A stretch of 64,000 nt of DNA from Pyrenophora tritici-repentis (GCF_003171515.1 NC_089395.1:1984001-2048000); one strand, 5' to 3'. Shown: positions 8,780-19,320, numbered from the stretch's first letter. The notes: generated from the sequence alone by a model not told the origin. A program made the numbers and translations.

Positions 8780-10787
8780 CATTAGAGTCCTTTATCAGTC
8801 AGTGACTATGTAGGACTTTGGCCGAAGGCCGTTCTATCTTCGTGTTCTATTGTGCAAGGTAGGAGTGAATGGTACGCTGTGGGGTTGTGGTTTTCTGCTG
8901 TAGAGACAGGTGTCTCTAGTGGCTACCAGTCGCTAAAGAGCATCTTGGTGTAGTAGAAAGAGATGTAGTACAGCTAGCTGTCTTCCAGCGGGCTCTTATG
9001 GCAAAGGAGATAGTGTGTAGGGTAGTGGACATAGGAGAAGTTTCGATACTTAGTTTTATACAGTTTCTCTCTGTCGTGTCGCTGTTTTTCTTCTTCTTTT
9101 CAGGTTGCTGCTTCTTGCCCTAGGTGCCACTGTCTTGTTCCGATTCTAGTGCTTTTAATAAAGGCTATTGTAGCCTCTATTCTAGCTCTAGTGTGTAGAA
9201 GGAGAGGTAGGGTAATTCTGTGTTGTAGACATTCTTGTAGTGTTTTTCGTTCTTCCTTGTATAGTCGGCAGGCTAGTAGAAGGTGTTTTGGCGTTTGTGG
9301 GCTCCCGCAACTACAGAGGCTGGAATCTCTCTTCTTAAATCGCTTAAGGTAGGAGTTGAAGTATCCGTGGCCTAGCTTAAGAGAGTAGAAGGCGCTCGTG
9401 ATCTCTCTTTTCGATCCTCTTAGCGTCTGTATTGTTTTCGACAGCTTAAGCTAGAATATAGCAGCGTAGGTTTGCTTGTTTGCTAGCGTAGCTTTCTTCT
9501 TGTACGTCTAGTACTCTTGGTGTTGTTCCTTCTGCTGTATTGCTCTGATTTAGGTGCCTATAAAGGCAAGGCTGATTGTTGTTGTGCTAGGCTCCTCTTT
9601 CGCGGCTTCCTTAGCTAGGTAGTCGGCTCTTTCGTTTCCTTCGACGTCGGTGTGACCTGGTGCCCATCGTAGGTGGATAGTTGCTCCTTTGTGTTAGATT
9701 CTCTTCGCTGCTTTGATGCATCGCAGTAGCCATTGTTGTCCTGGATTATCTGATAGGCTTTGGAGCCTATATATGGCCGCTTGGTTGTCTGCGTAGATGT
9801 GTATCTCTTGGTCCTTTCTTGCGGAAGCAGCAGCGTATTCGAATGCTTTTGCAATCCCTTCTAGTTCGCCGTTGTAAACTAGCTGAGATTCTCTGATATT
9901 TGTCTTTTCCGAGTGTACTTCTTGGGCTGTGTTGTAGGCTACTAAGCCAATGCCAATTCCTTCTCCGTCTGGAACCTTGGAGGCGTCTGAGTAGATGGCA
10001 ACAAAGTTGCTATCCTCTTTTCTTGACTGCATGTAGGCGTTGTGTGCAGTCGCTTCGTCTTCTTTAGTCTTTGCGGAGACGGTAACTGTGTAGTTGAGTC
10101 TATCCCAAGGCCTAAACCTGTAGGGGATTATCTTTTCTGTCTCCCCGTCGTTGCTGGCTGGGATTGAGCCCGTAATAGACTGTAGCTGCCTGTGCTGGTC
10201 TGGTTTCCTGCTTCCAAGAGGACTTGTCGATTTGAGCCTGTTGATGGCGATTGTAATGGGATGAGTGCTCGCTAGTTGGTTAGCTCTTATCGCGTATTTC
10301 CGTAGAGATGTGTTGAGCCGGATATCTGGCGATAGAAGGCCTGCTTCAATGCTTGTAGGTAGGGCTGGTGCTGTCCTAAAGGTCCCAAGGATCTTTCTGC
10401 ACGCGAGGTTGTGCAGTGGTTGAAGCAGTGTCTTCGCGTAGCTTTGCGATTGCCAGTAGATTTGCGACCCGTAGTCTGCAACGCTAGTGACGCAAGCCAG
10501 GTATAGTTGTCTTATAGCGTAGGGCGAGAGGCCTCTCTCCATGTTCGCTAGTCTGCCTAGCCGGTAGAAGGCTGATCTTGCTTGGCTTGCGCGGATGGCT
10601 ATGTGTTCTTTGAAGGATAGCCGATTGTCGAGGTAGATGCCTAGCCATTTGATAGTGTCTTTATGCTCTACTATCGTGTTGTCTGGTAGCTGTAAGGTTC
10701 TTTCTTTTCTCTCTTTCCTGGCGGTGAAGTGTATGAGCTCGGTTTTGGCCACATCAAACGTGATTGCGAGCTCTCTCCCTCTGGTGA

Positions 10788-10795
10788 ATAGTAGG
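10788..10795 (+). repeat. Left target-site duplication of hAT1
   Basis: ATAGTAGG directly precedes the left terminus of hAT1 and is repeated exactly at 13933-13940. Eight base pairs is the hallmark length of hAT insertions. Confidence 0.85.
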
Positions 10796-13700
10796 CAGAG
10801 TCCGCAACAATCAATCCGGATTGTGAGATTGATCTTGTGAGATTGTCAGATTGGAGCTATAATCAAATCAAGAAGCTAGTCTTTAGATTGGTAGCTCAAT
10901 CAATCAATCCGTGACATCTAGATTACCAGATTGATGAGATTGTGCCGCTGCTGTAGGGGTGGAGGGTGAAGGATAGATAAAGGATGGAGTTTCTCGTGAT
11001 AGCGCGTCGTGACGCGTCGTGGCGCGTCCTACTAAGTCGTATTACCTAGCGGAGCTCCCCTCACCCCTCTATCCTCCGCCTATATCGTTCGTTTTTAACA
11101 ACGCGTTACAATGCCTCCCCGATCTCAAAAGAAGCGTAGCGGCGCACCTACAGTTGCTGCTAAAGCTGCTAAACGACTGCGCCTATCGCAGCGATCGCTG
11201 TCGCCCCGAGAAGCCCTACTGTAGCTAGCCAGGCCACCGAGTCGCCGTCTGAGCCAGCGTGGGAAACGCAATTTTTGGAGTCGCAACCTGAAGCTGAGAT
11301 CGCCGCGCCCACTGAGGGCAGCCACGCTGGCACTGGATTAATAGCAGACGACGCTGGCGCAGGCCGGTCGACGTGGGAGACTGACGGGGCTGATCACTTT
11401 GATGGGATTAATTGGGAGCGGCTGAAGCAATACATGAAGCCAGTTAAGGCGCCAACAGGTAAGAAGAGTTAGATATATCAGCATGGCTATCGCGTTGTTA
11501 AGCGGAGCAACCCAAAAAGCGTGTGGTTTGTATGTAGATACTGCCATTCTCACAAGGTCTTTGGTGGTGGCCTATACGATATAACGAGAGCGACGTCTGC
11601 AGCAGCAACTCACCTCCGGAAGGCTGCACGAGGCTATGGCCTGTCTAACGATCTCGACGCAAAAAGCAGCATCGCGTACGGGCAAGGTCAGCTATCGCTG
11701 CAGCAGGCGATCGACGGCGGCGTTGAACTATCCCAAGAAGCAGCCAACGTATTTGGCTACTTTAACGTACAACAGTTTCGACTCGCCTTTATTCTCTAGC
11801 TTGTCGACAACAATATGCCAATGGAAATAATCGCCCGGCAATCGACGCGCGACATAATCAAGTTCGCCAACCCAGAGGCAGAAAGCGCGTTGTGGCGAAG
11901 CCCTCGCAGTGTCGCAACGTACGCGATGAGGCTGTTTAAGTTGCTAAAGCCGCAGATAGTCTTAGCCCTATCTGCAGCTATAAGCAAAATACACATAAGC
12001 TTTGACGGCTGGACGACTAAGGGCGGGAAGCGCGGCTTCTTTGGGATCGTTGCCCATTTTGCTACAGCAGCTGGTGCCGTACACGACTTGCCTATTAGCC
12101 TCCCGCAGCTCGCTGGCGCGCACACAGGCAAGATAAAAATACAATTCTGCGCAACCTAGCTAACTTCTATAGGCGAGGCTATTGCTGCTGTTGTTATCCA
12201 GACGCTGAGAGAGTTTGGCATTACACCTAATTAATTAGGCTACTTTGTCCTCGACAACGCGTCAAATAATGACACCGCAATTGCAGCAATTGCGCGCGAT
12301 TACGGCGGCTTTGATCCTATACACCATCGTCTCCGCTGCAGCCCTCATACGATCAATCTTATTGGGCAAGCTCTGCTTTTCGGCGACGACAAGGACTCGT
12401 ACAACAACGTTGCAGAGCAGCTTAGAACAGAGGAGCTGTACATGCGCGAGTGGCGCCGACATGGGCAATTAGGCACGCTAATTGCAGTTATCAACTTCAT
12501 CAGGACGCCGCAGCAGCATGAGCTTTTCCAGGCTTGCCAGCGCGACGCCAACAAAGCGCTGCCGGCCGATGATCAGATCCCACTCCTTACACCCGTACGC
12601 CCGGTCGTCACCCGCTGGAACTCGTATCACGCCGCTATTGAGCGCGCTACAAAGCTCCACGGCGCCTTTGATCGATATATGGAGCACCACATTAAAAGTG
12701 TCGCTTTTAACGAAAAGCGCAGCGGTAGCGCCTGCAAGGATGTGCCGGCTTGGATGAGGCAAGGCGGGCTCGCTGCCAACGACTGGGCAACAATTACAGA
12801 GTACCAGAACTGCCTTAAGCCGCTTAAGATAGCAACGAAGAGGCTAGAGGGTCGCGGTAAGGTTGGCAGTTTTGGCGCAATCTACGAAGTGCTGCCAGTC
12901 TTCGAGTATATACTGCGTAACCTCGAAGAGCTTGCGCAGCCATGGATTGACGTTGACTTCAACGCGCATAACGAGGCGCCAGAAGGTATATTTTGCAGCT
13001 ACTTACAGGTTTTCCTCGCTAACGATTGCGTCTATAGATCACCTTCATATTAACCTCCGCGCTGCCTGGAACAAGGCTGACGCTTACTACAATAAGCTCG
13101 ACGACTCCCCAGTCTATTACGCTGCTACGTGCCTCCACCCTCTCTACAAATACTACTGTGAAAACAGTTGGAGCGAGAAGCTAGAGTGGATCGAGGCCGC
13201 TAATAAGGGCTTCCAGCGGCTTTGGAAAAGCTATAAAAAGCTGCCAACGCCAGTGGCTATTCCAGCGGCTTGAGCCGCCCGAACAAGCGATATAGACGAG
13301 GTAATCGGGGCCTATACACAGCGTAATCACACAGCAGCAGCCCCGCAAGGCGATGAGTATGACCGCTGGCTTAATCAAGAGCCGCCATGGCGTAGCCTTG
13401 ACGACGGTAACGTTATCCAGTACTGGATTGCGATGCGCTCAAAATACCCCTGTTTAAGCCAGTTTGCAATCGATATACTGACTATCCCAGCCTCAAGCTG
13501 TGAGTGCGAGCGGCTCTTTAGTGAGCTCGGTGATCTACTCGAGCCAAAACGACGCGCGATCGGCAGTGAGTTGCTTGCGGCTCTACAGCTTATACGGGCA
13601 TGGACTCGGGCTGGCTACACTACCATAAAAACAATTGAAACGCACAGCGGCGACGGTGATAGTAGCGGCAGTAGTAGCGAGAGCTTTACAGACGACTCAC

Positions 13701-13932
13701 TGGCGCGAGAGTACGATATATACAACTGGACAGACTCGTTAGATATCGTAACTCTGGGGGAGTAGCTACACTACCAAAATCTAAAATTTCTGACAATCAA
13801 GTCAAGTCAAGACAATCTCAACTGCCTCACGACACCTCAATCTGCAATCAAAACAATCCGTAGGGCTGCTCTCGCCTAATCAAGTCAAGAAATCGGTCTC
13901 AGATTGTCTTGACTTGATTGTTGCGGAGTCTG
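10796..13932 (+). mobile_element. hAT transposon hAT1 inserted in the LINE
   Basis: The element is 3137 bp. Termini are CAGAGTCCGCAACAATCAA on the left and CAGACTCCGCAACAATCAA on the right (reverse complement), differing at one base. An 8-bp target duplication ATAGTAGG flanks it. Subterminal regions are full of short GATTG/CAATC repeats, possible transposase binding sites. It carries one degenerate transposase gene on the plus strand. Because it sits inside LINE copy 1, it is younger than that copy. Confidence 0.9.
11110..13765 (+). pseudogene. hAT1 transposase, degenerate
   Basis: Conceptual translation from the ATG near 11110 meets a frameshift near 11170, TAG codons near 11470 and 11799, TAA near 12234 and TGA near 13271. 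Recognisable parts are a BED-like zinc finger (FVCRYCHSHK), the first catalytic Asp in HISFDGWTTKGGKRGFF, the second in YFVLDNASNND, the RWNSYHAAIERA segment and the C-terminal hATC dimerisation domain (LTIPASSCECERLFS). Two introns interrupt alignment to the hAT2 transposase. One is 12128-12172, starting GC and ending AG; the other is 12986-13037, GT-AG. The Trp-to-TAG changes fit RIP. It is non-functional as it stands. Confidence 0.85.
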
Positions 13933-13940
13933 ATAGTAGG
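13933..13940 (+). repeat. Right target-site duplication of hAT1
   Basis: Exact second copy of ATAGTAGG. The LINE ORF2 sequence resumes immediately after it in the same frame. Confidence 0.85.
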
Positions 13941-16110
13941 GCGACTTCTCGTTGTAGCACTCTGATGTTCTTCTTGAGCGAGGTTGAGGAGGTGGATAGA
14001 GATAGGTCGTCGATGTAGGACAGTTGGAAGCTGTCTAGTCCTGGAAACAGGTCTCTTATGTAGATCAGGAAGAAGATTGGAGATACTGGGCTGCCTTGCG
14101 GTATACCCGCTACAATCTCGCTAAACTCCTCCGTCTTGTTGTCGAAGGAGAGCCTTAAGGCCCGGTTAGAGAGAAAGGACTTGGCCCATGCGATGAGGCT
14201 GATCGGGAGGCGTAGCTTCTTTAGCGTTTCAAGGAATTGGTTGTGTGCCACATAATCAAAAGCTCCTTTGACGTCTAGAAAGAGCGTTGACGTGACGAGG
14301 CCTCTTTGTTTTTGGTGCTGGATTTGGTCTACAAGAAGAAGAGCGGCGTCTATCGCCGATTTCTTGTGTCTGCCTCCTATCTGGGAGTTGTCTAGGAGAT
14401 TGGTAATCTCTGCTAGGTTGCTGAGCCTTTTTGCAATGATTCTTTCCGTTATCTTTCCGAGGCAGCTCAGTAGAGTGATTACTCGGTATGCTTTGGGGGC
14501 AGCGTAGTCCGGTTTCGACGCTTTCTTAAGGATCGCTCCTGTAGCTCTTTTCCAGCATTGTGGGTGGTATCCGTAGTTGAACAAAATCGAAAAGGCCTTG
14601 AAGAGAATGTCTGGGAAGGCCTTGAAAGCAGCTGCTATTATGTCCTGGGTGATGGCATCGGGTCCTGGCGTACTGCTTTTAACTTTCCTCGAGCAAGCGA
14701 GCTCAAGTTCCGTTATCGATAGTTGTGGCCACTACCAGTAGCTTTCTTGATAGCTAGCAAAGTTGGGAGGTTCCGTGACAGGAGGGGGAGGAAATAGTGC
14801 TTTTCGGAAGGCTTTGCACTTCCCGCTAAACGTAGTCTCTAGGTTGTCTCCCTGTATAGGAGGTATTCTCTCTACTTTCAGGTCCTTTGTGTACGCCATT
14901 GCTTTGAAGATTGACTTTGGGTCTTCTTTTTCAAGGAATTCGTCCCAGTGTTTCTTCTTTGCTTCTTTTATCGCCCTTGCGTAGACGTTGCGCGCGATCA
15001 AGAAATCTTTCTTTTCGAGGTAGGCTTCTTGTATGGAGGTAGCTTCTCGTTTTTGCGTGTACGTTCTTTGGCTGTGCGAGACATCTCTTCTTAGCTTCGT
15101 AAGCTCCTTGTTCCACCACGCTTTGGGCTTTGGGCCACGCTTAGCTAGTGGTATCGCTTCGTTTGCTGCCTTTTGAATGACTTGGGTGATGGCTTCCCTA
15201 ATCTCCTCAAGTTGCAGTCTTAGCTCGTAGTCCTCGTTCAGGAGTAGGTTCTTCGAGTCTATTTTCCTCGGGTCGTTGATCTTGGCCATGTTTTGTAGGA
15301 CCTGGTTGTCCTTGATAGCTCTTCCTAGCTCTTCTCGAAATAGTCTCTAATCTGCCTTGCTCGTGTCGTATCTTGGCTGGCTGGTTGGATTGTCGACTAG
15401 GTCTGTGTTTGTTTGGATGGAGAAGAGGAGGCCGTAGTGATCCGACCCAGTCTCTGTGGTCACTTGCCAGTCTATGGCCTTCTCCGCTAGGTCTGGTGTG
15501 ACCAGCGATAGGTCTAGTACTGGTTCTCGGGATAGGTGGGGCCTGAAGAAGGTGCCAGTGCCAGGCGTGTTTAGAAGCGCTAGGTCTTGCTCTTCTATCC
15601 AGTCTACGAACGGCTGTGCTCCTTGGCTTGTTGTAGAGCATTGTGGGTCCCACCAGGGGTGGTGCTCGTTCGCGTCTAGTAGCAGAATAGATGCTTCTGG
15701 AAGGCGTGTGTGTAGGAGGGCTCTCGGTATCGTTTTCGTTCCTGTCGCGTCTTTTTCGTTGTAGACGTTGAAGACGTTGAATCTGTAGTCTTTCCCTTTG
15801 ACTACTAATGCCATAGCGTCAGGGTCAGGTGCAAATCTAGCGAGCAGGAAGGTTTCTGCCTCTAGTGTTCTAGATATGTAAAATAGAACTCTAGGGCGGA
15901 TGTGTGGGTTTGACGGTGGAAGAAATTGGGTGTATGCGGAATAGAGAACTGATCTTGTCGTAGAGTAGTCGCTGTTTCGTGTAGGTATAAGCCATGGTTC
16001 TTGGACTGCAATAATACTCGCTTTGAGTTCGATAGCGAGTTGCAGTGTAGCTTCTGTAGCATGTGCGCTCTTGTTCAAGTTCACTTGTAGTATCTTGATC
16101 TTTTCTAACA

Positions 16111-17562
16111 TTAAGAGAGCTGTTGAGCTTCTTTGTTTGCTAGCGATAGGAAGATCTCGCAGTCTTTGCTGTTTGCAAAGTGGGGTTCTTTGCAGTTACA
16201 GCACTTTGGAAGTGTGTGAATGCAGGGTTTTCCTTTTGTGTTGCAGACGGAGCATTTGTGATTGGCTGTAGAGTGTTCTGCTGCACACAGTCGACAGTTT
16301 GTTTGGTTGCGGCATATTGGTTCTTTATGACCAAACGCTTGGCAGTTCAAGCACTGCGTCGTAGCCGGTGTTGCCCGGTACTTTTCAGTAAGCAGATTTT
16401 GTCCAAGGATTGTGATCCTGGCTCCTAGCTTTCTTGCTTCTTCCTCTGTCTTGAACGCAATCACAACGGAGCTGTTTGCTTTGTCTTGCCAGTTTCTTGA
16501 TAGCCAGTAAGGATTCCCGACGATTTGGAGTCCCATGTTGTAGGTAGGTACTTCCGATCGGAGGATTTCAAGGTTTTCTGCTCCTTCGAAGGTTGTTGGG
16601 ACGTTGTGTACAATTACTTTCGTCCAGGACTCTAGTAGCTGTGCTTTTGCGAGTGGAAATAGCTCTTGCCAAACGTTCTTGTTCTGGAGTAGAAAGTCTC
16701 CTGAGTACTTAGCGGTGGTTGTGAGGATTAGATTGTTTTTCCGGCTAGTTGTTACCGCTTGGATGACGGGGCCTTCGATTCCGGCTTTTGCGAAAGCTTC
16801 GTTTACTTTGTTTCTCGCTTGTAGAGGGTCGGCAGGTTGGGTTTGCAGCAATGTGAGAACCACCTGGTAGTATGAGTTTGGCTTCTTTGTATTTTGTTTT
16901 TTCTTCGGGAGTACTGTGGTCCAGGTAGCAGTCTTATTTTGGGCTGCAATAGTGGCGTAGGAGCTCTTCGTTTGATTCTTTGATGTATCCGTTGATGTGA
17001 CTTTTGGTTGATTCGTGGTTTTCTGCGTAGCTAGATAGACAGCGTTCTTTATTGTCTTTGTAGCTTGTTGGGAGGCAGTTGTCAGCGTAGCTGAGTGGTA
17101 TGCGAGTTGGGTTGAAAGTTTGTCTGTGATTTGGTTTGTAACTCTTCCTTTTTCCGTGAAATCTCTAAAGACATCTAGTAGCTCTAGAAGCTTATTCTGC
17201 GATACGTGTGATTGGGCCATAGTCGATGCTTGGAGAATAAGGTCTCTAGCCCAGTAGATTGCTTGTTCGGAGTCTTTTGCTATCGGTTTTCTTGTGTTGA
17301 TATTCTGGAATAGATTCTTGCCTCTGTGGAGAATTTCTGGTGAGAAGTTGGCTTGGCGTTTGTTGGGTGGGAGAATTGGTATTTCGAAGATGTTAGGTTG
17401 CGTAGCTGTGTTTTGAGTAGGCGTAGCTAGATCTTGCTCTTCGTCGTCGGTACTTTGGCTTTCTTCCACATCCATTTCGTCGGCCGGTTGATCACATGGG
17501 TTTGGGCTTGGTAGCCTGATCCCTGGCTGCTGTACTACGATAGTATCGCTGTCGGGCGGCAT
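16111..17562 (-). CDS. LINE ORF1, Gag-like nucleic-acid-binding protein
   Basis: The protein has 483 residues from the ATG at 17562 and no internal stop. The N-terminal half is polar and Gln/Thr-rich with helical segments. The C-terminus carries a row of Cys/His knuckles (CLNCQAFGHKEPIC, CRLCAAEHSTANHKC, CSVCNTKGKPC and a final CCNC...H...C), as in Tad-clade Gag proteins that bind the element RNA. Its stop codon TAA overlaps the ORF2 start codon in the pentamer TAATG (16113-16109). That arrangement is known from some insect LINEs to allow ORF2 translation by termination-reinitiation. This is the only complete protein left in copy 1. Confidence 0.85.
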   Translation of the reverse strand: MPPDSDTIVVQQPGIRLPSPNPCDQPADEMDVEESQSTDDEEQDLATPTQNTATQPNIFEIPILPPNKRQANFSPEILHRGKNLFQNINTRKPIAKDSEQAIYWARDLILQASTMAQSHVSQNKLLELLDVFRDFTEKGRVTNQITDKLSTQLAYHSATLTTASQQATKTIKNAVYLATQKTTNQPKVTSTDTSKNQTKSSYATIAAQNKTATWTTVLPKKKQNTKKPNSYYQVVLTLLQTQPADPLQARNKVNEAFAKAGIEGPVIQAVTTSRKNNLILTTTAKYSGDFLLQNKNVWQELFPLAKAQLLESWTKVIVHNVPTTFEGAENLEILRSEVPTYNMGLQIVGNPYWLSRNWQDKANSSVVIAFKTEEEARKLGARITILGQNLLTEKYRATPATTQCLNCQAFGHKEPICRNQTNCRLCAAEHSTANHKCSVCNTKGKPCIHTLPKCCNCKEPHFANSKDCEIFLSLANKEAQQLS

Positions 17563-17839
17563 TGCGATTGGTTCTTAGTGTTTGGTTTTGGTTGTGGTGG
17601 TCCTTATCGATAGACGAGGTGGTCCGGGCGGGTTGGATTTTTCAGCTTCTGAACACGACGCGGCCGTTCGCTCACTGGCTGTAGCGCTTCAACCGGGTGG
17701 CTGCACGGCTCAAGGATAGTTGGAATCGATTTCTCTTGATGGACTGCCCTAGTTTCTGGTGAAACTTTTCGCGTTCTGGAAAATTCGAGTTTTTGTCTTG
17801 TCAGCCTTGCCTTTATAGGCACCCAAATCAGAGCAATAC

Positions 17840-17847
17840 AGCAGAAG
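17840..17847 (+). repeat. Left target-site duplication of MITE C
   Basis: AGCAGAAG precedes MITE C and is repeated at 17976-17983. Copy 1 of the LINE has a single AGCAGAAG at this place, which proves the insertion. Confidence 0.85.
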
Positions 17848-17975
17848 CAGACTTGTCAACAATCAATCGATCGACATGATTGATTCCTATATAGGTTAAA
17901 GAATTACTTCATTAGGCAGCCTTTAACCTAGATAGGAATCAATCATGCCGATCTGATTGATTGTTGACAGGTCTG
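17848..17975. mobile_element. Palindromic hAT MITE C in the LINE fragment
   Basis: The element is 128 bp. Left arm 17848-17901 and right arm 17921-17975 pair with a few mismatches and one indel around a 19-nt loop. Termini are CAGACTTGTCAACAATCAA and CAGACCTGTCAACAATCAA. It is flanked by the 8-bp duplication AGCAGAAG. The empty site is present in LINE copy 1, so boundaries are certain. The arms resemble those of MITE B. Confidence 0.85.
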
Positions 17976-17983
17976 AGCAGAAG
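17976..17983 (+). repeat. Right target-site duplication of MITE C
   Basis: Exact second copy of AGCAGAAG. Confidence 0.85.
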
Positions 17984-18290
17984 GAACAACACCAAGAGTA
18001 CTAGACGTACAAGAAGAAAGCTACGCTAGCAAACAAGTAAACCTACGCTGCTACATTCTAGCTTAAGCTGTCGAAAACAATACAGACGCCAAGAGGATCG
18101 AAAAGAGAGATTACAAGCGCCTTCTACTCTCTTAAGCTGGGCTACGGATACTTCAACTCCTACCTTAAGCGATTCAAGAAGAGAGATTCTAGCCTCTGTA
18201 GTTGCGGGAGCCCACAAACGCTAAAACACCTTCTACTAGCCTGCCGACTATACAAGGAAGAACGAAAAACACTACAAGAATGTCTACAAC

Positions 18291-18634
18291 TGTTACGGAT
18301 CCATAGACTCGCTCGGCCCAGGCCCCCATATCGATAAGATCCTTATCTTATCGGACTAGCGCCTTGGCGCCCACAGCATAAGTTCGGGCTCACAACGTAG
18401 ATAGCTCGATAGCTTGTATCTTGTCAAATCCAATCTTTCTTGATCGATCCCTCACAGTGATGGATCAAACCTACGATCCCTCACGCGATCACGTGCCATA
18501 CAATCACGTGCCACGCTGGCAGGTGGCCCGTGCGAGGAATAATAAAGTTCCCCTCGTACTTGTATATAGATCTGTACACACAATCTCACTTATTAGAGGC
18601 ATCCTAACTATTGCAGTGTACTAGTGCCTTTACA
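18291..18634 (+). mobile_element. LTR-like sequence, retroelement remnant
   Basis: Homology between the LINE copies stops exactly at 18290, and the new sequence starts TGTTACGGATCC, a usual LTR start. An end at ...CCTTTACA (18634) would give TG...CA borders and about 344 bp, with a TATA-like GTATATAG near 18563. No second LTR, primer-binding site, gag/pol or target duplication was found, so this is either a truncated element or a solo LTR whose far flank has been lost. Confidence 0.4.
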
Positions 18635-19320
18635 GATAGAGAAAATTATAACGCTTGAGATGCTAGCTAACTCTAAGATTTTTTGCTAGTTAGAGAGCTA
18701 AGTGCTAAACCTAGACTATACATTTACTGCTTCGACTAAAGAATTCAGTCTCAGAGAGGTCTCAGCACCTATTGTTAACCTTGGTTCTCTAGAGAATAGT
18801 ACCGTCAACAGTACGTTAATAGAGTACTTCTTTGGTGAGTCTATATGCAACGTGTGGAATCGATTAATGGACTAGAAGCTAAGAGCCGAACAGAGAATGA
18901 ACGTCTTCCAAACGAGCTGGGTTAGACTAAGAAACCGGATAAGACTACCATTATGAAAATCATAGACACGACAAGCATTATCCGCAACACAACCAGTCTG
19001 CTTAAGATGGAAACACTGCCGAGCACTCTGCTTTTGGCAAGCGTAATCTCCGCGGTGGGTTGTTTTAGATGCACACTATGAAAGTGGGTTTGCTCTCGCA
19101 GATTTAGCTTGATTAAGAACTTTAAGAGTTCGGCGATTGTGAGCATGGTTAGGGTTAGAAAACGGCTCTTTATTATACTACTTTGTGATTTCACTGCTTC
19201 AAAGAAGTAGATGTCATAGCCATCCTACGTCCTTTTTCTACTTGAATCATGTCGTTTCTCACGGACACCTTTTCCAGCGATTGCTTAGTCCTTCATCCAA
19301 TAAGCGCTAGGCTTCGGTCG
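18635..19320. other. Degenerate sequence, no gene recognised
   Basis: TA-rich and stop-rich in all frames. It could be the decayed inside of the retroelement that begins at 18291, but no motif supports this. The last 150 bp are probably the 3' flank of the membrane-protein gene. Confidence 0.3.

Larger units (their letters stand above)
9240..16111 (-). pseudogene. LINE ORF2: endonuclease, reverse transcriptase, RNase H
   Basis: Starting at the ATG at 16111, one frame carries an endonuclease domain (ILQVNLNKSAHA, VQEPW, LLLDANEHHPWWD, GSDHYGL) to 15347. Reverse transcriptase follows, with PGPDAI, FLDVKGAFDYV, GIPQGSPVSP and the catalytic YIDD at about 14000. After the hAT insertion the same frame continues as the thumb and RNase H (IYSDAS, ELEGIAKA, YADNQAA, WAPGHTDVEGNERAD). 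A terminal CxCG...H...C knuckle lies near 9280-9300. The frame phase is conserved across the insertion once element plus one duplication are subtracted. In-frame stops are TAG near 15345, 14730 and 9692 and TAA near 9550, each explicable by C-to-T or G-to-A change of Gln or Trp codons. The enzyme would make cDNA by target-primed reverse transcription; this copy is dead. Confidence 0.85.
8749..17800 (-). mobile_element. Tad-like LINE retrotransposon, copy 1
   Basis: It is read on the minus strand: a 5' UTR from about 17800, ORF1 (Gag-like with zinc knuckles), ORF2 (AP endonuclease, reverse transcriptase, RNase H, terminal Cys/His knuckle), then a 3' region ending in (AAT)10. The hAT element at 10796-13932 is inserted in ORF2; without it the LINE is about 5.9 kb, a normal size for the Tad clade. 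ORF1 is intact. ORF2 has scattered TAG/TAA codons but keeps one reading frame throughout. The 5' end abuts a second LINE fragment in opposite orientation, and no target-site duplication was found. Confidence 0.85.
17801..18290 (+). mobile_element. LINE fragment, copy 2 (3' part of ORF2)
   Basis: Plus-strand sequence from TCAGCCTTGCC onward is nearly identical to the reverse complement of about 9235-9580 in copy 1. It encodes the region after RNase H and the terminal Cys/His knuckle. It is interrupted by MITE C and ends abruptly at 18290, where an LTR-like sequence begins. Differences between the copies look like transitions only. Confidence 0.8.

Noticed and set aside
5229..17975. CRISPR-like or bacterial hairpin structures
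   Set aside because: The palindromes are single units with hAT termini, not spaced direct repeats, and the DNA is fungal.
18635..19200. Copia-type gag/pol remnant downstream of the LTR-like sequence
   Set aside because: No frame gives a recognisable gag, integrase or reverse transcriptase motif, so it is left as unassigned degenerate sequence.
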